Shown piece after piece: positions 12,326 to 22,892 of a stretch of DNA of 64,000 nt (its first letter is position 1; each line of letters begins with the position of its first letter). Position numbers and translations under genes: made by a program. The stretch covers positions 22,147,280-22,211,279 of the forward strand of contig NC_083605.1 of NCBI RefSeq assembly GCF_029168945.1, given 5' to 3'. Below the pieces are notes generated by a model. The model was not told the origin of the DNA. It saw nothing but the letters and a program-made list of their open reading frames with translations, and ran no database searches. The stretch comes from Cannabis sativa (taxonomy: Eukaryota > Streptophyta > Magnoliopsida > Rosales > Cannabaceae).

Positions 12326-12586
12326 AGGTTGTCTTCCGAAGATCGTCACGACATGTACAATCATCATCAACAGTTAGCTCATTCTACGGTTCAGTAAGCT
12401 TTTATTGCTTTAGTAGCTTATTATTTATTATGAAATATGAAAAGCCTGATAGGAAGCATGTTAGTAGCCTGATAGCAGAATAGGCGCTTGTTTTGCTTTT
12501 AATTTCCAAATTAAGCGGCATTAGTAAGCTCTCTTTGATCATGACCTGATGTGCCAACTCTTGGTTTCGCAGGCGGTTCCGACTAG

Positions 12587-13768
12587 ATGGACGCCAGGCG
12601 GAATACCAGGAGCCAGGGCAACTCAGTAGGGTCGAATCAGGGTCAGGGAGCCTAGTTTCCCCCGCAAGCTAAGGGTCGTGGTAGAGGTCCCAGGGGCAGG
12701 GCTCGTGGTCGGGGTGATGAGAACCCGCCACAGGCTGCCCAGGCTGCCCAAGCCGATCAAGAAGCCCGGAATTGGGAGACTAGGTTTGCTGAAATGCAAG
12801 CCAGGATAGAGGAACAAGATCTTGAGATTCAGAGATTGAGGCAGCAGGGGGCTCCTGCAGTGCCTGTGCCAGAAGTTCCAGTGGCACCTGCCCCTGCTGC
12901 TCAGACCGAGATAGTAGTAGCGGCAAACAAAATGGAACCCCTGTATGAAAGGTTCCGGAAGCAAGCACCTCCAGTTTTTCTGGGAGGTCCAGATGTCATG
13001 AAAGTCGAGCAATGGCTAACGGTGATAACCAAGATTATGAATTTTATGGGTGTCACCGGAAATGACAGGGTGGTGTGTGCCACTTTCCAGTTCCAAGAAG
13101 ACGCTCTAGTTTGGTGGGACATGGTGTCTCAGATTCATGACGTCACCACCATGACCTGGGAAAGGTTCCAGGAACTCTTCAATGCAAAATATTATAACGA
13201 GGCAGTCAGAAGTGCCAAGAGGAAAGAGTTCACCCACCTGACCCAGCGGGAAAATATGAGCGTAACTGAGTATACTACCCAGTTCGACCGGTTGGCGAGG
13301 TTAGCCTCGGGAATAGTGCCAACCGATTTCAGCAAGAAGGAGAAGTATCTGGACGGGTTAAATGTGAAGATCAAACACGACCTGATGATCACCACTGACG
13401 ACAAGACCACCTATGCTGAGATGGTGGAGAAGGCACTGCAAGCTGAGGGCGCAGTTGGATGTATGTCGGAGTCGGCTAGTACTCCAGTGAGTAGTCGGGC
13501 TCCTACCCCTCCTGCATCAAGCTTTAGCAGGGGAGGTAGTGGTTCGGCCATGGACCAGAAGAGGAGAACATCCACTGCATCCGGTGGCTCGAGACAGAAC
13601 AAGAGGTTCCGGGGGAACCAGAGTAGAGGTAGCCGTCATGGTGGTGTAGAGACCCGGTTTTCTTATCCTGGGTGCCCCAGTTGCAAAAGAAACCATCAGG
13701 GTGAGTGCAAAGGTCAAGGATGCTTTCAGTGCGGCATGCCCGGGCACTACAAGAGGGATTGTCCCTAG
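12587..13768 (+). pseudogene. Tekay gag (capsid/nucleocapsid), broken by stop codons
   Basis: Gag forms the virus-like particle and binds element RNA. The ATG at 12587 opens the frame shared by all later pol segments. An in-frame TAG at 12653-12655 (codon 23) breaks it, after which it is open to TAG at 13766-13768. The N-terminus is rich in Gly, Arg and Gln. A retrotransposon gag core runs from about 12950 to 13400 (with YNEAVRSAKRKEF and LTQRENMSVTEYTTQFDRL). A Gly/Ser/Arg-rich tail and a CCHC zinc knuckle CFQCGMPGHYKRDC (about 13723-13764) follow. Both stops are explained by CAG-to-TAG changes. There is no frame shift, so gag and pol were one polyprotein. Confidence 0.9.
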
Positions 13769-16528
13769 CTCCGATCAGAGGAACTGAGGGCTCCGGCGAG
13801 ACCCACTCCGGCTCGAGTGTTCGCAATCACGCAGGCTGATGCAGATGCCAGCCCCTCAGTTGTAACAGGTTAGCTTTCAGTTAATAACTCGTATTACTCA
13901 GTGTTGTTTGATTTTGGGGCCACACATTCTTATGTGGCAGCCAGAATCTTTAGTAAGTTGGGTAGACCGTATGATAGTTATGAATTAGGGTTTGGAACCC
14001 TATTACCTGGCGGAGAGTTAGTTATCTCCAAAAGGTGGATTAGGTGTATGCCGATCAGAATAGATGGTAGAGAGTTAAGTGCTGACTTGATAGAGATGAG
14101 CCTAGTAGAGTTCGATATTATTTTAGGAATGGATTTCCTATCTAAGTACTCGGCCAGTATTGATTGCAAGAGGAAGATGTTGATCTTCCAACCGGAAAGT
14201 GATGAACCATTTGTGTTTGTTGGTTCAGTTCGGGGATCTCGGATCCCGGTGATTTCGGCCATGTCAGCTAAAGGGTTATTGCATGGCAGTTATTTAGGGT
14301 TTCTGGCCGTGGTGATGGACACCACTCGGCCAGATACCATTCGGCCAGAGGACATCAAGGTAGTTCGGGAATTTCTAGATGTTTTTCGCGAAGAACTTCC
14401 AGGGTTACCACCTCAGCGGGAGATTGATTTCGTTATAGATTTGGCACTAGGAGTGGAACCGGTTTCCAAGGCTCCATATAGAATGGCTCCAGCTGAACTT
14501 AAGGAGTTAAAGATTCAGCTTCAGGGGTTGCTTGACATAGGGTTTATTCGGCCTAGTGTGTCACCCTGGGGAGCCCCGGTTTTGTTCGTCAAGAAGAAGG
14601 ATGGTACTATGAGGATGTGCATCGATTATCGGGAGTTAAACAAGCTAACAGTGAAGAATAAATATCCACTACCTAGAATCGATGATCTGTTTGATCAACT
14701 TCAGGGGAAGACGGTCTTTTCCAAGATTGATCTTCGCTCGGGTTATCATCAGTTGAAAATCCGAGAGGAGGACATTCCAAAGACGGCTTTCCGTACTAGG
14801 TATGGACATTATGAATTCCTGGTTATGTCGTTTGGACTAACCAATGCTCCTACAGCGTTGATGGATTTGATGAATAGAGTATTCAAGGATTTCCTCGATA
14901 TCTGTGTGATTGTGTTTATCGACGACATCCTCGTGTACTCTCAATCAGAAGAGGAGCATGAGTTACATCTTCAGATGGTTTTGCAGCGACTTCCGGAACA
15001 CAAGCTTTATGCCAAATTCAAGAAATGTGAATTCTGGCTATCTCAGGTGTCCTTCTTAGGGCACATTGTTAGCAAGGATGGGATCAAGGTGGATCCCGGG
15101 AAGATAGAATCTGTCAGGGATTGGCCGAGACCGAAGACAGTGACAGAAATTAGAAGCTTCTTGGGTTTAGCTGGGTATTATCGTAGGTTCTTGGAAGGGT
15201 TTTCTAAGATTTCAACACCCTTAACCGAACTTACAAAGAAGAATCAGCGGTTTGTCTGGTCAGACAAGTGCGAAGCTAGTTTTCAGGAGCTGAAACAGAG
15301 ATTGATTACCGCTCCAATGCTAGCTTTGCCTTCAGACAACGAGAAATTTGTGGTTTATTGCGATGCATCTAGACAGGGTCTAGGGTGTGTGCTGATGCAA
15401 GCCGATCAGGTTATCGCTTACGCCTCCCGTCAGTTAAAGGATTATGAACAGCGATACCCGACTCATGATCTAGAGTTGGCCGCAGTGGTTTTTGCTTTGA
15501 AGATCTGTCGGCATTACCTTTACGGAGAAAGGTGTGAAATTTATACCGACCACAAAAGTCTCAAGTATTTCTTTACTCAGAAAGATTTGAATATGAGACA
15601 GAGGTGTTGGTTGGAGTTAGTAAAAGATTACGACTGTGAGATTCTCTACCACCCTAGGAAGGCCAATGTAGTGGTCGATGCCCTGAGCAGGAAGGGTCCC
15701 GGGCAGGTAGCTAGCATGGTTCCGATCTCACCTCAGTTAGCAGAGGACATGGTTAGATCCAGCATTGAGTTTGTAGTAGGTCAACTTCACAACTTAACGC
15801 TGCAATCTGATCTGTTGGAAAGAATTAAAGCCGCTCAGATGACTGATCCAGAGTTAGTGAAAATCAGAGATGAGGCTTTGGCTGGTCAAGCCAGGGATTT
15901 TTCAGTGTCAGACAACGGGATGCTTCTGTATAAAGCTAGGGTATGTGTTCCGAATAGTGTGGAACTCAGGAATGAGATCTTTGAGGAGGCTCATTCTACC
16001 CCATATTCTCTGCATCCCGGCACCACTAAGATGTACCAAGACCTTAAACCGTACTTCTGGTGGAGCGGTATGAAGAAGAATTTGGTAGAATTCGTATCGA
16101 GATGCCTCACTTGTCAGCAGATTAAGGCTGAACATCAGAGACCGGCAGGATTGTTGCAGCCTTTAACCCTACCTGAATGGAAGTGGGAAGATATCACGAT
16201 GGATTTCGTGGTCGGGTTACCTAGAACCACGGGTTTATTCGATTCCATCTGGGTTGCAGTGATTCGATTCACGAAATCTGCTCATTTTTTGCCTGTTAGA
16301 ACAACCTTTACAGTGGATCAGTTGGCAGAATTGTATGTTAGAGAGATTGTAAAACTTCACGGAGTACCGAAGTCTATAGTTTCAGATAGAGATTCGAAGT
16401 TCACCTCCAAGTTTTGGCAGAGTTTGCGACGAGCAATGGGTAGAAAACTGAAATTTAGTACAGCATTCCATCCTCAGACAGATGGTCAGTCCGAAAGGAC
16501 AATTCAGATATTGGAGGACATGTTATGA
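13769..16528 (+). pseudogene. Tekay pol: protease, reverse transcriptase, RNase H, integrase core
   Basis: This continues the gag frame. After a TAG at 13871-13873 it is open to TGA at 16526-16528. The protease begins about 13907, but its usual DSG active-site motif reads DFG (13910-13918). RT carries MCIDYRELN (about 14617) and FIDDIL (about 14915-14932). RNase H shows YCDAS (about 15357), DLELAAV, IYTDHKS and NVVVDALSR. Integrase has the H-H-C-C zinc region (about 15990-16120, with CLTCQQ) and the D-D-E core: MDFVVGLP (about 16200), VSDRDSKF (about 16380), GQSERT (about 16485). TGA 16526 stands where an Arg (CGA) is usual. The RT is intact by eye, but the frame is dead overall. Confidence 0.93.
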
Positions 16529-17275
16529 GCCTGTGTTATTGATTTCTAAGGCTCTTGGAATAAATACCTACCGTTGATAGAATTCTCTTACAACAACAGT
16601 TATCAGAGTACGATAGGGATGGCCCCGTATGAACTGTTATACGGTAGGAAGTGTAGATCTCCCATCCACTGGGATGAGACAGGGGAGAGGAAGTACTTAG
16701 GTTCGGAGTCAGTGCAGCGGACCAATGAGGCAATAGAGAAAATAAAAGCTAGAATGCTTGCCTCACAGAGTAGACAGAAAAGTTACGCAGATCCAAAGCG
16801 CAGAGATGTTGAGTTCCGAGTAGGGGACCATGTGTTTTTACGGGTATCTCCAATGAAGGGGATCAAACGTTTCGGGAAAAGAGGCAAGTTATGCCCTAGA
16901 TTTACAGGACCTTTCGAGATTCTCGAGAAGATAGGTCAAGTGGCATACTGGTTAGCATTGTCTCCAGGTTTATCAGTAGTTCACAGCGTACTCCATGTCT
17001 CTATGTTGAGAAAGTACATTTCAGATCCCTCTCATATACTCAGTTATGAGAGCCTTGAACTGCAGCCAGATATGTCTTACGAGGAACAACCAGTGCAGAT
17101 CTTGGATAGAAAGGATAAAGTCCTTCGGAATAAGACCATAGCTTTGGTCAAGGTACTCTGAAGAAACAGCAAGGTGGAGGAAGCCACCTGGGAGCTAGAG
17201 TCAGATATGAGAGCTCAATATCCAGAGTTGTTCAGGTTAGATTTCGGGGACGAAATCCTTTTAAGGGGGGAATAG
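16529..17275 (+). pseudogene. Tekay pol 3' end: integrase C-terminus and chromodomain
   Basis: The same frame continues past TAA at 16547-16549, then is open from about 16550 to TGA at 17159-17161, and resumes to the natural TAG at 17273-17275. It encodes the integrase tail (IEFSYNNSYQSTIGMAPYE, GDHVFLRVSPMKG, GPFEILEKIGQVAYWLAL) and a C-terminal chromodomain-like module (about 17094-17225, QILDRKDKVLRNKT...VEEATWELESDM). That module is thought to steer chromoviruses into heterochromatin. TGA 17159 replaces a conserved Trp (TGG). The final codons overlap the polypurine tract. Confidence 0.9.
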
Positions 17276-17276
17276 T
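17259..17276 (+). other. Polypurine tract of the Tekay element
   Basis: A purine run centred on AAGGGGGGAA lies immediately before the 3' LTR and overlaps the pol stop at 17273-17275. This is the plus-strand priming site. Confidence 0.8.
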
Positions 17277-18145
17277 TGTAAAGACCGCTTAGTTTAATAT
17301 GGAAATTAGCAGTTAATTATGTTTAATCATGGAAAAATTATTTATAGCTAATTAAATAATTATTATGCTGTTATTATTGAATTCTGAAATGCATTTTATG
17401 TCATTTAGTAATTTTCATAATTTTTCATTTCCGGTGCCCCGTAACATGGAACTCGGTGTTTGGCTCAGTAAAATCATAACTTAGTATGTTAGTATAGTGG
17501 GACAGTTTATTAGACATTGGGAATGTCGGGAATTTAGAATTTCCCAAAAATACCCCTTTAGTGCTCTTTATGCTATTTTAGTGTGAAGGGGCAAAATGGT
17601 CATTTTGCCCCATTTATGTTTTGTCTATTAGTGGACATTATGTGATGAGATTATTGATTTTTTTTTTATAATAATTGTTGGCTGAAATGAATATGAACCT
17701 TGTTATTATCATTTTTTTTTACAAAGTTGGAAAAATTAGAAAATTTGAAAAGAAAATTTGAGTAGATTAAAGCTAGTTTGTTGCATGTTAGTTGCCTTGA
17801 TACAAGCTTAGAATTTTTATACTCAAAACTATGGTTTTTCAAAGTGAAAATGTGAAAAGAGCTGCTGTAAAGTTTGATTGTGTTTGAGTTCAGTTTCTGC
17901 AGTTTTTATATGCATGAATATGTAATTTTAATCAAGGTTTGATGCATGATAGGGTTGTTTAACCAAGTTTGATTTTTGAACTCAAAGCTTGGAGCTTTAA
18001 TGGTGATTTTTTATTCTGTGTGTTCTGGACTGTTTTGTTGCTTTAGAAATGTTCTATGGGATGTTTAGAACAGGTCTGGAAGGTTTAGGTTAAATTGGGT
18101 TTGAATTGAATGTGTTATGAATTTTTGAAAGTTGTCTGCGAGGAA

Positions 18146-18213
18146 CCGGAATTCCGGTTGTGCATCCGGAATTCCGGATGGGGGTTCAGGAATTTCTAAA
18201 ACCGGAATTCCGG
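18146..18213 (+). repeat. Three CCGGAATTCCGG palindromes
   Basis: Perfect 12-bp palindromes lie at 18146-18157, 18166-18177 and 18202-18213, spaced by TTGTGCA-type sequence. In the 5' LTR only the middle one (11088-11099) survives; the others show CG-to-CA or CG-to-TG changes. Confidence 0.8.
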
Positions 18214-18561
18214 TTGTGCAACCAGTCTGCCGGTTGGGAAATTTTCAGGAACCCTAGATTTTCTCGTTTTATGTTTTTTGGGGTATTGCCATGCTTTTTA
18301 TCGATAGGGAAACTTTTAGTTCCTAGTTTAAGTCCCCGGGAAGTGATTTAGCGTATCACTTATAGTGTTGTGATTGTTATGGTTTAGGAGCCTGTAAACC
18401 GCCGCGCAGTTCGTTCCAGTCAGGTTGACCGGCACACCTGAATTCGGAATTGAGGTAAGATTAGTATAACAGTATGCATATGTCTTACATGTTTAGCGTG
18501 CATGTAGGAAGCCTGTTAGATTACATTAGATATGTCTGTTGGCTTCGAACCATCCGACTGT

Positions 18562-18890
18562 GTCACATCGGTACAAGCTAGAGTATGACTAGCAACTGGA
18601 GTATGACCAGTGTACCGAGTATAGGCTGACACTGTATCACATCGGCACAGGCTAGAGTATGACTAGCAGCTGGAGTATGACCAGTGTGCCGAGTATAGGC
18701 TGATACTCGGGTTGGTGGTTCTGTACTATTTGACGTATCACATCGGCACAGGCTAGAGTATGACTAGCAGCTGGAGTATGACCAGTGTGTCGAGTATAGG
18801 CTGATACTGTAACACATCGGTACAGGCTAGAGTATGACTAGCAGCTGGAGTATGACCAGTGTACCGAGTATAGGCTGTTACTTGTCAATA
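18562..18890 (+). repeat. Four-copy hairpin repeat array in Tekay 3' LTR
   Basis: Same array as at 11484-11812. The arms pair at 18569-18575 with 18611-18617, 18643-18649 with 18685-18691, 18744-18750 with 18786-18792 (TGTGTCG, a G-U pair as RNA), and 18818-18824 with 18860-18866. Confidence 0.85.
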
Positions 18891-19386
18891 GTACCGTCTT
18901 ATGAACGTTCAGGACTCAGTATCGTGTGGGACACGGCAGTTAGGGTTATGGTCAGGGGTATGGGCGTCTGATCATAACTCGGGATTTATGTATGATATTT
19001 GATTATGCTTTTCTTACTGAGTCTGTCGACTCACAGTGCTATGTTTATGTGTAGGTAAGGGCAAGGCTAAGGCTGAAGGACCCTGAGAGCGAGCCGGTGA
19101 AGATTGTACATGTCGGGGTGGTTAGGCCTGGAGCGTACGATCCTCGAGACAGCAAGGCTATTTTTGTAATTAGTCGCTAGGCGACAAGTATTTTGAATAG
19201 TCAGTGAACTTTTGTGAATGTTTTGTAATCGGGATCCCGAGTATTTTTGTATAAATATTTTATAAGTTTAATTAAAAAGCAAAAATTTTAATTAATCATG
19301 ATTTCCATAAACCTCGTTGATTAGCAACGAGCTGCACAGTATGTTTAAAAATCACGTAATACGCCTATGCTAGTTAGGGTGTTACA

Positions 19387-20567
19387 TTTAACGTCCAAAA
19401 CGAGGGACCAATATTTTGACTCCATTAAAGACGGTACACCCCCAACGAAGGAGACGACTCCGATCTGCCGAGTTGACCTCTTTTCCTGGGTTGATCTTGA
19501 TCGTTTTGAGGTCCTGAGCACTGTGGAGAGCTTCCCCAATCGAAAGGACGTGTCCAGAGCAATCGGGGACAAAGTTACACTTGGTCGGCGATGAAACCGA
19601 TGAGAACTCCGGTGACCGTGTTCTGAGCATTTTTTAGGTGTTTTTCTTAAATATTTTTGTAGATTTTGATTCCTTATTTTATTCTAAGGTGCTTGGTGAA
19701 GTTTCATAATATTCTGAATTTATTTGGAATTATTGTGAATTATTTAATTTATTTCATAAATTAATTATGAAAAATAATTAGGATACTCAGAAAAATCTAG
19801 GTTTATTTTATATGATGGGCTATGATATATAAACTGTTATAAAATTGATAGATTGAATTTTAAGCGATTATGTATTTTTCATGAATTATTGATGTTATTT
19901 CTTATTTTAATTATGAAAAATACCTAGGTTGCTTAGAAAATTCAAAGAAAATTATTTTTGACAAAGTATAGAATATAAACTGTGTTAGAATAGTTAGATT
20001 CGGTTTTTAATCATTTTTGGTATTTTTCATGAATTTACTTAGTTAATGCTTAAATTAATTATGAAAAATAGTTAAGTGTTGTTAAAATAGTAAAATGTAT
20101 TTTTGTAATACCATTTACTGTCTATGATATAAAACGAAATAGGTTTTATAATTTATTAGTTACTGTAGGTATTTATTATAATTATTTATGATTAATTAAC
20201 TATTTATTTGGGTTTTAATTAGAATAAATAGTATTTTAGTAAAATTTTACGTAAAAAGGTGTTGTATGAATTCATGTTTTACGTTAAAAATGTTTATTTG
20301 AGTATATGTAATATGTTTGTGTGAATGAAAATAATAAATGCTTATGTATGGTGTGTCATGCAAGCAAAATGGACTTATGTGTTACGTATTTTTACATAAG
20401 TTTCTGTACGAGTTTAGAGATTCATACTTGAATGTATTTTGAGTGTATTGTTGTGTTAATGAATGTTTAGGATCTTGTTCCCAACAAGGAAATTCGTTGA
20501 GGTGCTCGAGGTAGCAAGTGTGGTCTTAGCAACTGAGGTAAGAAGAGTGGGCATCTATGCACAGGGT
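19387..20567 (+). mobile_element. Host Gypsy-type LTR, segment 2
   Basis: This is old repeat DNA between the Tekay element and the split family-A LTR. The first 250 bp are GC-richer and the rest is AT-rich with many GAAAAATA-like runs. Open frames overlap on both strands at 19345-19630, but none resembles a protein. It contains the right TTTAA TSD (19387-19391) and the left AGGGT TSD (20563-20567). Confidence 0.5.
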
Positions 20568-21320
20568 TGTTGGGTTTTATGCCCTAAATAAAACTCATTT
20601 CAATATAATCAGATTTACTTATTAATATAGATCAGAAATAACATTTAATGTTTCATGGTTCACATGATTTATTTCATGATTATATGTACATAATGTATAA
20701 ATTCATCTAAAACCCTTTTCACATACTTGATCCTGTTTATTGTGCCGTCAACACATTGGAAAGTAAACATGACTATGTGAATAAAGTTTCCTAGATTTAT
20801 CAGACATAGGGTTTTACTGATATGATAATCTACAACAGAGTTTACTTGCATTTGGAGAAATGTTATGTTCTTTCCAGAACATTGGTTAAAGTAAAGCTCA
20901 GGTTGGATGCATGGAGTATGCATCGGAAGGGACCGATATTGAACTTTGACTTAGATTTATTAAACTTACCGTAATATCTATTCAAGTCAATATCTTCTAG
21001 TTGATCCTAGATCAAATGATCTTAATCCTGATATGATTAGGCTCAATCTCGAGAGGCTATTCGTGTTCTTTGATTTGTTAGTTAAGCCTACTTTTAGGTC
21101 AGGGTGATACGTACATTTTGGAAACACGGTAGTGCAATTGAGTGGGAGCGCTAGCATAAACATGGAATCTATAGCTTCTATCTGGTGAATAGTTAGCAAA
21201 GGATGATCTCCTTCGAGCTTGACCAAACGAACATAAATGGTGGAGTACTCATTTCACATAAGCTGAAATATCATTTATACGGGGTCAAGTGTTTTAAGGA
21301 TAAAATACATTGTAGGGTGT
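20568..21320 (+). repeat. Left part of a split family-A LTR
   Basis: Starts TGTTGGGTTT and follows the LTR consensus up to ACATTGTAGGGTGT, then switches abruptly to family-A internal sequence. The missing right part is 43350-44449. The outer ends share the TSD AGGGT (20563-20567 and 44450-44454), so both parts belong to one insertion. About 45-50 bp of LTR are missing between them. Confidence 0.85.
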
Positions 21321-22784
21321 AGTTCCGATTTTTTGTGTAGTTCTATATTTATACTATTACTATTCCTAATTCAATTCTAATTATCATAATGAATTAATTT
21401 AATATTTTTTAAATTTAATTCAAGATATTAGTGTAATTTAAATTTAAAAATAGTTAGTATCTATCTTATTTGCTTAATATTTTATTTTATTTTTAAATTT
21501 GATTATATCTTATCTTATTTTTTAAATTTAAGGTCAGATTTTAAATATTTTAAATTAATTTTTTTTAAAAATAATTTGACCTTATTTAAATTTAAAATAA
21601 GATAACTATAATCATGTAATTTTAAAAATATGTAAGATATTTTGCTAACTTTTAAATTTTGTTATTTTATTTATTTAAATTACATTTAAAATCTGAAAAA
21701 GATATTCATTTATCTTTTATTCAATTTTTTATTTAATTTTTATTTATAAAATAATATTTTAAATTTTAAAAGTGGTTAGTAAATTTTGAAATGATATTTA
21801 GGTTGGTTGAAACCTAATTTTTTTGAAAATTATAGGTTTAATTTTAAATTTAATTTTTTTTAAATTTTCGAATTTTTCAAATTTTTTTTTTTAAATTTTC
21901 AAAATTTTTTTATTTATTTAATTAATTATTTAATTTAAAATTAAATAAATCCTACATCCAACTATCCAGCTAACCTTGTTGCAGGATTATGTGTTTTAGC
22001 TTGTGTGTAAGTTTTTAAAACCTATTATTACTTGATTGCAAATAGCCATGGTTACTTTTTGCCAGATCTAATTATCTGATGGCTCCCTTGGTCAAGTAAA
22101 TAATTTGTAACGGGTATATTTACAATCTTCTTTCATCTGTGTATGACCTACCAACATGATAGGACCCATCCAAAGTGTGCCTGTGTGAGCCTATGTGTTT
22201 AATTTCATTATAGATGCATATAGGTTGTTGTTGCTAAATAAATTATCATAGTTCTTGATCGATTTTATTTAGGCCCATTTAGTTTTTGGGCTTAGTCAAT
22301 TAATAACAGTTGTTCATTTTAAGGTTAAATTCCTCTCTTTTGGGCCTTGTGTGAGAGTTGGGAGCGATAGTAGTGGGTACGACATACTGAACCCAACACT
22401 CCCTCACATGAACCACCCCAATTGTGAAGGCTCATTTGCCTGATTTGAACAGCTGTACTAGGTTAATTACACTAGTTTAACCTAATAAAATTGATTAGCA
22501 ACATAATTAATTTCATTTATTTTTTAAATTAATTTAAGAAAATTATAGTTTAAAGAATTTTTTTATTCTAAGTTAAACTATATGTATTTTCTAGTATTTA
22601 ATTAAATATAGAATTATAACCATCTAGATTCTATCTGAAGCTTAATTTAAATTTTTCATTAAATATTCCTATTTAAGTTGACATTTAGTTATCTATAACT
22701 AACCAGCTTAAATCTGAATATCTTTTGGATTTAAAATTTTAAAATTAAGTTGAGGAATTTTAGGCATTGGTTATTAAGATTCTT

Positions 22785-22892
22785 TAGATATTTTTTAAGT
22801 TAATATCTTTTCGAATATTAACTTAAAATGGAATATTTTAGATATTTTTTAAGTTAATATCTTTTCGAATATTAACTTAAAATGGAATATTT
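22785..22892 (+). repeat. 54-bp tandem duplication containing a palindrome
   Basis: Two adjacent copies of a 54-bp unit, each containing the inverted repeat TTTTAAGTTAATAT / ATATTAACTTAAAA around an 8-bp loop (CTTTTCGA). The second duplication unit (about 26750) and the other plus-strand copy (about 50910) have a single version. Confidence 0.8.

Larger units (their letters stand above)
8072..19386 (+). mobile_element. Complete Ty3/Gypsy element, Tekay-like chromovirus, coding-dead
   Basis: An 11.3-kb insertion bounded by LTRs TGTAAAGACC...GTGTTACA and an exact 5-bp TSD TTTAA (8067-8071 and 19387-19391). The order is 5' LTR, tRNA-iMet PBS, leader, one gag-pol frame, a polypurine tract overlapping the stop, and 3' LTR. 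Domain order (gag zinc knuckle, protease, RT, RNase H, integrase, chromodomain) defines a chromovirus, and the C-terminus fits the Tekay/Del clade. The 5' LTR is interrupted by a solo family-A LTR. The LTRs differ by many substitutions and a 259-bp deletion, so the insertion is not very recent. Confidence 0.95.
17277..19386 (+). repeat. Tekay 3' LTR
   Basis: 2110 bp, TGTAAAGACC...GTGTTACA, followed by TSD TTTAA. It lacks 259 bp present in the 5' LTR; the junction is at about 17756 (AAAAGAAAA|TTTGAGTAG). The three CCGGAATTCCGG palindromes are intact here, and the hairpin array is at 18562-18890. Confidence 0.94.

Noticed and set aside
16526..16549. Programmed stop readthrough as a reason for the stops in Tekay pol
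   Set aside because: Six scattered stops, including two 21 bases apart in integrase, fit decay better than a regulated readthrough signal.
19345..19630. Three overlapping open frames on both strands
   Set aside because: The sequence is GC-richer LTR DNA; one frame crosses the Tekay LTR end and TSD, so it cannot be an ancestral gene.
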